This document shows positions 1 through 7,289 of a DNA stretch of 64,000 nt, piece after piece. Where the stretch lies: contig OZ244156.1 in NCBI GenBank assembly GCA_965216395.1, positions 310,001 to 374,000 on the forward strand, in the 5' to 3' direction. The stretch is from CAZBXD01 sp965216395 (GTDB lineage Bacteria > Pseudomonadota > Alphaproteobacteria > Micavibrionales > SZUA-601). A model generated the notes under the pieces. The model ran no database searches. It was not told where the DNA came from and saw nothing but the letters and a program-made list of their open reading frames with translations. Position 1 is the first letter of the stretch. Every line of letters begins with the position of its first letter. The position numbers were made by a program, and so were the translations under genes.

Positions 1-262
1 ACCCGAATGACATATTTGGAAACAAATAAAACGTCATCCCTATTTGGTCTTGCTCCCAGTGGGGTTTACACTGCCACCTATGTTGCCACAGATGCGGTGT
101 GCTCTTACCACACCTTTTCACCCTTACCCGTTAAATGGGCGGTTATTTTCTGTTGCACTTTCCCTAAGGTCACCCTTGCTGGCCGTTAACCAGCACTGTG
201 TTTCCATGGAGCTCGGACTTTCCTCTTGAAATATAATTTCAAGCGATCATCCAACCATCTGA
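1..262 (-). ncRNA. rnpB: RNase P RNA (class A), 5' part; 3' end lies outside the window
   Basis: Catalytic RNA of RNase P, which matures tRNA 5' ends. Read on the minus strand, the stretch starts near 262 and contains the hallmark AGAGGAAAGTCCGAGCTCC (about 215-235), then GGCCAGCAAGGGTGACC, the GTGAAAAGGTGTGGTAAGAG block and GTAAACCCCACTGGGAGCAA, in the order typical of alphaproteobacterial type A RNase P RNA. Reading frames on either strand here are spurious. The gene follows the deacetylase gene on the same strand after about 43 bases. The exact 5' end is estimated and the 3' part is cut by the window edge. Confidence 0.93.
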
Positions 263-305
263 CAATAAGGAATTTAGACTATATCGGCTATAAATAGAAG
301 TTGTT

Positions 306-1310
306 TTATTGCTTGGATATCTTCGACAAGGGGACAAGCTGGATTTTATCTTTTGCAAGAGATGTATACCATTCGAGAATAGCGTCATAAGTTACGGGAG
401 AGGGGAAACCAATGCCAATCGCATAACCATTGTTCAAAGCAATTTTTTCTAATTCTTGCAATTGTTTAATAATCGCTGTTTTTATTTTGATATTGTCAAT
501 AAAACGATGGCTTCGAAAATGTTCCAACCCATATTGCGATGAAATCATCGGAATAAGACTTTTATTCGTATTTCCTGAGTCAAGAAAAACTATATCGGTT
601 TTTGTGGATAAATATTTTATAATAGGGGTAAGTTTTTCTTCATGGGCGGTAAAGCTGGAACCCATAAAATTAACAATACCAATATGCGGATTAATTTTTG
701 AAAGTGCGGCATCTAATCGACGTATATTTTCTTCGTCGCTTAGAGAGGTCAGTAAAGCATTAGGTCCTGGATCATCAAGAGGAAAACTCTCTGGTTCCAT
801 CGGTATTGAAACCAGAATATCACGCTGGTCTTTGTGGGCTTTATGAACCCATTTTTCAATATTTTTAACATAGGGCGCGAAAGCGAGTGTTACAGGTTTT
901 GGTAATGTTTCGATTGCTTTTTCTGTTGCTGAGGAAGAGAGGCCCATATCAGACATCACCAGAGCAATTTGGCCTGTCTGCTCTGTCCTTGGGTTATGCA
1001 TCTCTTCAACGACAAGAGTTTTTTCTATTTCTGTTTCAACTTTAGATTCATTTTCCATTTCATCTTCACTAGAAAAAACTGGAATTGAGTTTGTTGGAAC
1101 GGTTGCAGAACTTTCTTGAACAGCAACAGAACGATCCTGAGGTGATTGTTCTTGCCCCATAGTGAATGTGGCTATCGGGCGTTTAGTTTCCCGTTTTGAG
1201 ATTGTTTTTTGGGCATTTAAAAAGCAAAAGAGAATAATTACCAATACGGCCAAAATGGATAGAGCAAACCCTAGATTGATAGCGTTTATTTGATGGCGTA
1301 TTTTCTTCAT
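306..1310 (-). CDS. divergent polysaccharide deacetylase family protein (YibQ-like)
   Basis: A 334-aa protein of the divergent polysaccharide deacetylase family (Polysacc_deac_2, NodB-like fold). An N-terminal transmembrane segment lies at about residues 15-33, followed by a low-complexity linker rich in Glu, Ser and Thr to about 110. The catalytic-fold domain then starts with IALVMSDMGLS, matching the family's IAxVxDDxG strand, but with Ser-Asp where Asp-Asp is usual. Further family motifs are PVTLAFAPY, SIPMEPESFPLDDPGP and NFMGSSFT. It is probably anchored in the inner membrane facing the periplasm. It closes the envC-ctpA cluster, as in many alphaproteobacteria, which suggests an envelope role. 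The substrate is unknown. Confidence 0.85.
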   Translation of the reverse strand: MKKIRHQINAINLGFALSILAVLVIILFCFLNAQKTISKRETKRPIATFTMGQEQSPQDRSVAVQESSATVPTNSIPVFSSEDEMENESKVETEIEKTLVVEEMHNPRTEQTGQIALVMSDMGLSSSATEKAIETLPKPVTLAFAPYVKNIEKWVHKAHKDQRDILVSIPMEPESFPLDDPGPNALLTSLSDEENIRRLDAALSKINPHIGIVNFMGSSFTAHEEKLTPIIKYLSTKTDIVFLDSGNTNKSLIPMISSQYGLEHFRSHRFIDNIKIKTAIIKQLQELEKIALNNGYAIGIGFPSPVTYDAILEWYTSLAKDKIQLVPLSKISKQ

Positions 1311-1326
1311 AAATATCCTTCTGCGT

Positions 1327-2715
1327 TTAATCTTGTTGTTGTACTATCTCACTACGTGCTGATTTTTGCTTAGAAAAATGGGCAACGCCACGTATTAAAT
1401 CTGCCGCACGATCAAGTTGATAATCTATATTTTCCTTTTCGTCTTCGTCCGTGTCTTCGTCTTTATCATCTTTTTCATTATTTGTTTTTTCAAGGGCATC
1501 CGCCAATTCATTAACAAGCGCTCCGCGTAAGTCACCTTCGCGCTTTCTCTTGAATTTTGACTTAATTTGCTCAACTTTTGCGGGCTCTACAATAATATCA
1601 GGATCAATACCCTCAGCTTGGATTGAGCGCCCTGATGGTGTGTAATAGCGCGCAGTTGTTAAACGCATGGCACCGTGACCAGGCAAAGAAACAATCGTTT
1701 GAACAGATCCTTTACCAAATGATTTTGTCCCCATAATGATCGCTCTGTGGTGATCTTGTAAAGCGCCTGCGACAATTTCAGAAGCAGAGGCAGAACCCCC
1801 ATTAATCAAAACAACAATCGGCATTCCATTGGTTAAATCGCCAGCGGTCGCATTAGCGCGTTTCGTATCTGCAGGGTCTCTTCCACGTGTTGAGACGATT
1901 TCCCCGCGATCAAGAAAACTATCTGATACATAAATCGCCTGATCCAGCAAGCCGCCTGGGTTGTTGCGTAGATCCAGAACAAATCCTTTTAAATCTTTTC
2001 CAGCTTCTTTTTTAATTTCTTGAATGGCTTTTTCAAGATTGGCTTCAACCTGCTCGTTAAATGTTGTAATGCGGACATAACCGATATCTCCGCCTTCTAC
2101 ACGATGTCTTACAGAGCGAATTTTAATAATATCGCGAATGATTTCTACTTTGAGGGGATCAGAACTGCCCTCCCGAATAACGGTTAGAGTAATGGGTTCA
2201 CCAACACGACCGCGCATTTTATCTACGGCTTCTGAAAGAGTAAGGCCCATAATTTCTTCGCCATCTAATTCGACAATTAAATCACCTGACTGCATTCCTG
2301 CCGCGGCAGCAGGGGTTTCGTCGATCGGTGAAACAACCTTAACAAGACCATTTTCCATGGTCACTTCAATGCCCAGTCCGCCGAATTCACCTTTCGTTTG
2401 AACGCGCATATCTTCAAAACTATCTTTATTGAGATAACTGGAATGGGGGTCGAGAGAAATTAACATGCCGTTTATGGCATTTTCAATCGTTTCTTTATCA
2501 TCAACTGGGTCAACATATTGTTCGCGTATTCTTTCAAAAACATCACCAAATAAATTCAAAAACTGATACGTATCTTCTGACAACTCTTCTGTTTTTACCG
2601 TCACTGGATTATCATTATTTGCCTCTTGTGCCCATGCATCTTTCATCGCGAAAAAGCTCGGGTTTGAGCTTATAAGAGTGAAAATTAGAACAAGAAAAAG
2701 ATTTTTATAATACAT
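1327..2715 (-). CDS. ctpA: carboxy-terminal processing protease, S41 family (CtpA)
   Basis: Periplasmic tail-specific serine protease. With the ATG at 2715 it is 462 aa and starts with a signal peptide ending near AWAQ. This start lies 4 bases after the envC stop and is preferred over the upstream one at 2811, which would prefix a non-signal sequence inside envC. A PDZ domain follows (EFGGLGIEV to about LTVIREG), then the S41 core: VLDLRNNPGGLL, the nucleophile Ser in GGSASASEI and the general-base Lys in GTKSFGKGSVQ. An acidic Asp/Glu-rich stretch lies near the C-terminus. Its position between envC and the deacetylase suggests a role in peptidoglycan-hydrolase turnover or envelope maintenance. 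Confidence 0.93.
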   Translation of the reverse strand: MYYKNLFLVLIFTLISSNPSFFAMKDAWAQEANNDNPVTVKTEELSEDTYQFLNLFGDVFERIREQYVDPVDDKETIENAINGMLISLDPHSSYLNKDSFEDMRVQTKGEFGGLGIEVTMENGLVKVVSPIDETPAAAAGMQSGDLIVELDGEEIMGLTLSEAVDKMRGRVGEPITLTVIREGSSDPLKVEIIRDIIKIRSVRHRVEGGDIGYVRITTFNEQVEANLEKAIQEIKKEAGKDLKGFVLDLRNNPGGLLDQAIYVSDSFLDRGEIVSTRGRDPADTKRANATAGDLTNGMPIVVLINGGSASASEIVAGALQDHHRAIIMGTKSFGKGSVQTIVSLPGHGAMRLTTARYYTPSGRSIQAEGIDPDIIVEPAKVEQIKSKFKRKREGDLRGALVNELADALEKTNNEKDDKDEDTDEDEKENIDYQLDRAADLIRGVAHFSKQKSARSEIVQQQD

Positions 2716-2719
2716 GATG

Positions 2720-3868
2720 TTATCCGGTAATTTTGTTAGATTGATAGGGGTTAACGGGTTTTCCCTTATGACGTAGTTCATAGTATAAACTAGTTTGGGT
2801 CGTTTGGTCATCCTTTAATTTGCCGACAGGTTCACCAGCAGAAATTTTTACTCCCACGGGGACATAAATTTCTGATAAACCAGCGAGCAAACTATGATAA
2901 CCGTTATTATGTTCTATAATCATAATCAATTTATAAGAGCGAAAAGGGCCAGCAAAACGTACTGTGCCGTCATAAGGTGCTGTGACCAAAGCGCCTGATG
3001 TTGATGAGAAAGTAAGACCTTGGCTTTTTCCCTTATCTCCCTTATCCCCATAATCGGTTTTAATAAAACCTGAAACAGGGGCGTTGAATTTACCCTGTCG
3101 AAAATTAGATAATTTCTGAGATAAAATTGATTTCTTAGTATCTTTAAGCGTTACCTTATTCTCATTCATTGCTGCAATTAAAGATTGGATATCTTTTGAT
3201 TTTTTTCTAAGTGCAGTGATTTTCTTTTTTTGTTCTTGATGATCTTCGGTGGTTGCTTTAAGCAGATTTTTTCGCTTTTTTAAATCAGCCTCGATTGTCT
3301 TCTTTTTATCCAATAAATCATCATGAATTTTTGCGGCTGTTTGTTTTTTTTCGGTAAGCTCTTCTTGTAAACCCTTTAATTGTATCAGTGTGTCTTCAAT
3401 TATTTGTGCCTGTTCATACATAGCTGGTAAGGTTGATCGAAGCAGGATTCGTGTCCTGGCCAAGTCAATGGGAGGTTGTGGCCTGGCTATAGAAATTGCG
3501 GGCGGGATATTGATCACTCTGTGAGCGGCAAGAACAAGAAAAGCATTTTGTTCTTTATTCTCTGTAAGTTTTTTTTGACCTACAGATATTTTGGCATTTA
3601 ATGCATCTAACTGTTGATTAATCTCTATCAGTGATTGCTCTCTTTTTTGCAGGCGTTCAGCTTGCGAGATAAGATCCTTCTTTAAACGGGAAAGGCTTTT
3701 TGTATGTTGTTTTTTTTCTTTTTGTAAATGCGTTTTTTTCTGTTCTTCGGATATAATCTCTTTTTCAATTTTGACAAGATCTTTTGATTTGGATTGAGCA
3801 TAACAAGCCCCAAGATCAAAAGAAATTGAGATAGTAAATATTATAAAAAATAGGCATCGTATCAACAT
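2720..3868 (-). CDS. envC: murein hydrolase activator EnvC-like, degenerate LytM/M23 domain
   Basis: Periplasmic coiled-coil protein with a C-terminal LytM domain, expected to activate amidases at the division site. The ATG at 3868 begins a signal peptide ending near ACYAQ; a TTG at 3886 is a less likely start. Residues of about 25-270 are Lys/Glu/Gln-rich heptad coiled coil. The LytM domain begins near NAPVSGFIKTDYGD. Zinc ligands expected of active M23 peptidases are missing: GLTFSSTSG replaces the HxGxD region and LYYELRHKG replaces HLHFE. This is the EnvC/NlpD pattern of non-enzymatic activators. The downstream ctpA starts 4 bases after its stop. Confidence 0.88.
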   Translation of the reverse strand: MLIRCLFFIIFTISISFDLGACYAQSKSKDLVKIEKEIISEEQKKTHLQKEKKQHTKSLSRLKKDLISQAERLQKREQSLIEINQQLDALNAKISVGQKKLTENKEQNAFLVLAAHRVINIPPAISIARPQPPIDLARTRILLRSTLPAMYEQAQIIEDTLIQLKGLQEELTEKKQTAAKIHDDLLDKKKTIEADLKKRKNLLKATTEDHQEQKKKITALRKKSKDIQSLIAAMNENKVTLKDTKKSILSQKLSNFRQGKFNAPVSGFIKTDYGDKGDKGKSQGLTFSSTSGALVTAPYDGTVRFAGPFRSYKLIMIIEHNNGYHSLLAGLSEIYVPVGVKISAGEPVGKLKDDQTTQTSLYYELRHKGKPVNPYQSNKITG

Positions 3869-3906
3869 GGGTCTATTGTGAATCAAGGTGTCTTTATTGG
3901 CAAGAG

Positions 3907-4359
3907 TTATTCGCGGTGATAGGGATGATTTTTGATAATGCTATTTATACGATAAATTTGTTCAGAGAGCATAACGCGCACCAACATATGTGGCCATGTT
4001 AGCCGGCCAAAACTAAGAAGATAATCACTTCGTTCACGAATAGTTTGATCTAAACCATCCGCACCGCCAATGATAAAAGCAATTTCATGATGACCGTGAT
4101 CAATCCAATCTTGGATTTTACGGCTCAATTGAACACTATTGGTTTTTGTATCTCCTCTTTCGTCTAAGGCAATGACTTTACATTGTGTTGGAATTTTTTT
4201 GATCAGCGCCGCGGCTTCTTCTGATTGAGAATGAAATTTTGTACTCATTTCGTGAAGAATAATCTGCCAGTCATTGCGTTTGATATAGTCGTTGAAAATA
4301 TCGAGCATAGGACCTGATTTCATTCGGCCAATAGCAATGATGTGAATTTTCACCGTCAT
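3907..4359 (-). CDS. rlmH: 23S rRNA (pseudouridine1915-N3)-methyltransferase RlmH
   Basis: SPOUT-class methyltransferase that modifies pseudouridine 1915 in helix 69 of 23S rRNA using S-adenosylmethionine. The 150-aa length is usual for the family. The knot region is recognisable: IAFIIGGADGLD, then LSFGRLTWPHMLVRVMLSEQIYR, and the conserved C-terminus NHPYHRE. It lies 13 bases downstream of rsfS, the standard rsfS-rlmH pairing, and upstream of envC on the same strand, so one transcript probably covers the group. Confidence 0.95.
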   Translation of the reverse strand: MTVKIHIIAIGRMKSGPMLDIFNDYIKRNDWQIILHEMSTKFHSQSEEAAALIKKIPTQCKVIALDERGDTKTNSVQLSRKIQDWIDHGHHEIAFIIGGADGLDQTIRERSDYLLSFGRLTWPHMLVRVMLSEQIYRINSIIKNHPYHRE

Positions 4360-4372
4360 AAATTAAAACGAT

Positions 4373-4753
4373 CTATTCAGAAGACATTGTGATTTTTTCA
4401 GACGCTGAGCTTTCCGTTGCTTGCCATATTTTTTCAATATCATAAAAATCTCTAACTTCTGGGCGGAAGAGATGGACAATAACATCGCCGCAGTCAATCA
4501 AGACCCAATCACTTTCATCGGCGCCTTCAACGCGAAAAGGGCTCTTTATTTCTGGTTTGATTATATCTTGTAATTTATTCGCAAGTGCGCTGATCTGTCG
4601 ACCAGAAGAACCCGAAGCAATGATCATAAAATCAGCGATGCTTGATTTTCCATCTAAATCAATAACGGTAATGTCTTTCGCTTTGTTATCTTCTAGAAGT
4701 TGTTGGATCTTTTGAGATAATGCTTTGGATTGCTGTGGCTTATTTTTAGCCAT
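4373..4753 (-). CDS. rsfS: ribosomal silencing factor RsfS
   Basis: Binds uL14 on the 50S subunit and blocks subunit joining when nutrients are scarce. The RsfS domain spans about residues 10-115 with SIADFMIIASG, SSGRQISALA, the FRVEGADESDWVLIDCGDVI core and FRPEVRDFYDIEKIW. The ATG at 4753 gives the usual N-terminus MAKNK; an in-frame TTG at 4762 sits closer to an AAAGG and is possible. The C-terminal tail is short and Ser/Glu-rich. It is first of an rsfS-rlmH-envC-ctpA gene run and lies about 80 bases downstream of atpF. No nadD or proA is adjacent, unlike in many relatives. Confidence 0.94.
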   Translation of the reverse strand: MAKNKPQQSKALSQKIQQLLEDNKAKDITVIDLDGKSSIADFMIIASGSSGRQISALANKLQDIIKPEIKSPFRVEGADESDWVLIDCGDVIVHLFRPEVRDFYDIEKIWQATESSASEKITMSSE

Positions 4754-4834
4754 TGATATCAATTAACCTTTGTTGTTTTGAATAGAAATATATCATAACG
4801 GAGTTTTTTTGATCTTACAATCACATAAAGAAAT

Positions 4835-5323
4835 CTATCTTTGTGATATGTTTTTAACGACTTGTTTGATAACATTATCATTAATACTGTTTGATAAGTC
4901 CCTATTTTGAAAGTTTTCTGTCGCTATTTCAGTAACGACTAGAGTTACCTTTTCGCGAATCTCTTTAATAATTTCATCTTCAATACGCTCAATACGTTTT
5001 TGAGCCTGTTGTTCATAAAATTTGATATTTTCTTGTAATTTTTCTTGTGCTTTGTGGCGTTCTTGCTCAACACGTTGTTGCGCGTTGGCAATAATGGCAT
5101 CCGCTTCTTTCATTGCATCGCGGTGTTTACGTTGAAAACTGGCAAGAAGTTCTTGTGCTTCGGTTTTTAATCGATCAGCTTCTTCGAGGCGTTTTCTGAT
5201 TTTGTCACTTCTGTTATCAAAGCTACCAATTAAATTTTTTAAGCCATATCTCAATAAGATAAGAATGCAACAAAATGTTGAGAGCAAAACCCAAAAATCA
5301 ACGCTTAAATGTAAAAAAGACAT
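4835..5323 (-). CDS. atpF: F0F1 ATP synthase subunit b
   Basis: Peripheral-stalk subunit of the proton-translocating ATP synthase. The 162-aa chain has one N-terminal membrane segment (WVLLSTFCCILILLRYGL) followed by a charged amphipathic coiled coil rich in Glu, Lys, Arg and Gln, as expected of subunit b. It starts 3 bases after the stop of the related b' gene, the alphaproteobacterial and cyanobacterial arrangement of two unlike b subunits forming a heterodimer. It is last of the F0 cluster in this window. The F1 genes (atpHAGDC) are not in the window, so the operon is split. Confidence 0.93.
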   Translation of the reverse strand: MSFLHLSVDFWVLLSTFCCILILLRYGLKNLIGSFDNRSDKIRKRLEEADRLKTEAQELLASFQRKHRDAMKEADAIIANAQQRVEQERHKAQEKLQENIKFYEQQAQKRIERIEDEIIKEIREKVTLVVTEIATENFQNRDLSNSINDNVIKQVVKNISQR

Positions 5324-5326
5324 CCG

Positions 5327-5899
5327 TTATGACTTCTTTCTTGTTTTATCTACAGGGATATTTTGTAATTCTAAGACTTTATTCGTCAAAGCCTGTGCGA
5401 TATTTTGAGCCACGCTATTTGCCTGAGCCATCGCTTTTTCTTTTTGTTGGTTTAAGAGGACTTCACTTTTATCAACCGAGGCCAAGATCTTATCCATTGC
5501 TTTTTCCAGCTCTGAACTATTTTTATCATTCATGTCAGCCAGTGAATTTTCTAAAAATTCGTTGGCGTGGTTATGAGCTTGTCGCAATGACTTATCGTAG
5601 GATATCTTTAAATCTTCAGCTTTATCACGGAGTTTGGCCGCTTTTTCCAGATTGCTTTCTATTGTGTTTTGCCGTCTTTCGATCGTGTATTGAATTTGTG
5701 GCAATACTTTTTTATACATCAAGAAATATAAAAGAGCAAAACTGACCATAAGCCAAAAGATTTGGCTAGGATATGTTGAAACATCCATATGCGGAATAGG
5801 GGCGCCTTGATCAATTGAGCCTTTTGGGGCTGCATAAGACGTATTTGCTGTTATCAAAAAGACAGCAGCATATATGTTCCATTTCCGCATAGTTTTCAT
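5327..5899 (-). CDS. atpF': F0F1 ATP synthase subunit b'
   Basis: Second, divergent b-type stalk subunit. The 190-aa product begins with a signal-like hydrophobic stretch (IYAAVFLITANTSYAA), has the b' membrane segment with PSQIFWLMVSFALLYFLMYKKVLP, and continues as a long helical stalk beginning IERRQNTIESNLEKA, a sequence characteristic of b'. It is 15 bases downstream of atpE and 3 bases upstream of atpF, so translation of the two stalk subunits is probably coupled. It forms a heterodimer with b in photosynthetic and many non-photosynthetic alphaproteobacteria. Confidence 0.92.
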   Translation of the reverse strand: MKTMRKWNIYAAVFLITANTSYAAPKGSIDQGAPIPHMDVSTYPSQIFWLMVSFALLYFLMYKKVLPQIQYTIERRQNTIESNLEKAAKLRDKAEDLKISYDKSLRQAHNHANEFLENSLADMNDKNSSELEKAMDKILASVDKSEVLLNQQKEKAMAQANSVAQNIAQALTNKVLELQNIPVDKTRKKS

Positions 5900-5914
5900 G
5901 AGCTGACCCAGATT

Positions 5915-6142
5915 TTAGGCAACGAAAATTAGAATTAACGAAACAGCCAGAGCAAAAATAGCGATGGCTTCTGTCATTGCCGCGCCGATCATCCCAATTT
6001 GGAAAATGTCATTTTTGGCTCCGGGGTTACGCCCCACTGTTTCGATAAAAGATGAGAATACTTTTCCAAGTGCAAGTCCAACACCAAAGAGGGGGATAAG
6101 AGCCAGTGCAGCGGCAAAGAGTTTAGCAATTTCAGCGTCCAT
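5915..6142 (-). CDS. atpE: F0F1 ATP synthase subunit c (proton type)
   Basis: Rotor-ring proteolipid, 75 aa, a hairpin of two membrane helices. The polar loop is VGRNPGA and the ion-binding carboxylate is the Glu in GAAMTEAIAIFAL. The first helix has GVGLALG without the Gln found in sodium-binding rings, and the Glu is followed by Ala rather than Ser or Thr. I therefore infer proton coupling. An AAAGGA lies about 11 bases before the ATG. The 70-base gap to atpB is the widest within the F0 cluster and fits the need for extra translation initiation on c. Confidence 0.95.
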   Translation of the reverse strand: MDAEIAKLFAAALALIPLFGVGLALGKVFSSFIETVGRNPGAKNDIFQIGMIGAAMTEAIAIFALAVSLILIFVA

Positions 6143-6212
6143 TTTGATAGTTTCCTTTCAAGGTTTTAGAAAAAATAATTGATTAATCTGATACGTTAAA
6201 TCTGAGAATAGG

Positions 6213-6938
6213 TCAATGTAATTCAGTCGCATCCTTTATATATATACATGATAAAATTGTGAAGATATAGGCCTGTAAACATGCAACAAGTAGTTCAAAA
6301 CCAACAATTGCGGTATTAAATAACATAGGTCCCATCCCAAAAAATATTCCAAGGGGAACACTAAAGCCGGCAAAAACCTTAAGCATAATATGACCAGCTG
6401 TCATATTGGCACATAAACGAACGGCAAGGGTAAAAGGGCGCGATAAAAAAGAGATAATCTCAATAGGGATAATAATAAAATAGATTGGTAAGGGCAGACC
6501 AGAAGGTGCAAAAAGGGATAAAAATTTGAGACCATGATTCACAAAGCCCATAATGGTCACCACCCCAATAACCAAAAGCCCGAGCGCGCCGGTGACAACA
6601 ATATGGCTTGTAATTGTAAAACCATAGGGAACCATGCCAAGCAAATTACCAATTAAAACAATCATGAAAAGAGAAAAAACAAAGGGTACATATTTAACCC
6701 CTTGATAACCGATGATATCCTTAGTCATTCCATGAATTAATTCAAAAAGTATTTCTGGAATATTCTGGCTGCGTGAGGGAACAATCGCCCGTGGACGTGA
6801 AAAAAATAACAGAATGAATACAGAACAAAAAACAGCTAATAATGTCCATAAAGAAGCATTGGTAAATGACAAATCTATACCACCTATATTAATGGGTATA
6901 ATGGTTTTAACCGCAAATTGATAAAGTGGATCAGCCAT
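6213..6938 (-). CDS. atpB: F0F1 ATP synthase subunit a
   Basis: Stator channel subunit that conducts protons to the c ring, 241 aa and strongly hydrophobic, with about five to six membrane segments. The essential Arg is in FTLAVRLCANMTAGH, and the C-terminal helix contains ELLVACLQAYIFTILSCIYI, both diagnostic. Its start overlaps the end of atpI by 8 bases, which suggests translational coupling. It belongs to the atpI-B-E-F'-F order of alphaproteobacteria. Confidence 0.96.
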   Translation of the reverse strand: MADPLYQFAVKTIIPINIGGIDLSFTNASLWTLLAVFCSVFILLFFSRPRAIVPSRSQNIPEILFELIHGMTKDIIGYQGVKYVPFVFSLFMIVLIGNLLGMVPYGFTITSHIVVTGALGLLVIGVVTIMGFVNHGLKFLSLFAPSGLPLPIYFIIIPIEIISFLSRPFTLAVRLCANMTAGHIMLKVFAGFSVPLGIFFGMGPMLFNTAIVGFELLVACLQAYIFTILSCIYIKDATELH

Positions 6939-7272
6939 TTTTTTTATCTTTTTTCTTTTCAGAAATTTGTTTATACACCCCTATAGATGCGTCAAGATTA
7001 TTAATTAATCGATAAATATTTAAAATTCCAGCCCCAAAACCTAAAAAAAGGAAAATGATTGTAAAAAGCGGGGATGTATCAAATTGTTTATCAATAAATA
7101 AACCTAAAATAATTCCAAAAACGGGTCCCCCTGCGAATTCGATTCCTACCTGTAAACCGCGGGTGATACCGTTTAAACTGCGCATTTTTTTTTGTGATTC
7201 TTGATCAAGATCCCAATCCTCTTCGTCTTGATCATTTGAAGAGACTTTCTGGTTATTTTCTAATTTATTCAT
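6931..7272 (-). CDS. atpI: AtpI/Mg2+-channel-like F0 assembly protein
   Basis: Small membrane protein (113 aa) of the ATP synthase operon, proposed to help c-ring assembly. A charged N-terminal tail (to about residue 40) precedes two hydrophobic helices with the family pattern GLQVGIEFAGGPVFGIILG and IIFLFLGFGAGILNIYR. Its position immediately before atpB is standard. It starts only 17 bases after the smc stop on the same strand, so the F0 genes may be partly read from the smc transcript. I saw no clear promoter in that gap. Confidence 0.88.
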   Translation of the reverse strand: MNKLENNQKVSSNDQDEEDWDLDQESQKKMRSLNGITRGLQVGIEFAGGPVFGIILGLFIDKQFDTSPLFTIIFLFLGFGAGILNIYRLINNLDASIGVYKQISEKKKDKKNG

Positions 7273-7289
7273 GATGTTGATCTTTTAAT

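Noticed and set aside
7..229. Two short plus-strand reading frames at the left edge
   Set aside because: They lie within the reverse complement of the RNase P RNA and have no protein-like composition.
4820..4847. Hairpin at the atpF end as an operon terminator
   Set aside because: The stem overlaps the atpF stop, is imperfect and lacks a T run, so termination there is not supported.
5275..5745. 156-codon plus-strand frame
   Set aside because: Antisense to atpF', with irregular hydrophobic composition and no start signal; the ATP synthase frame is clearly coding.
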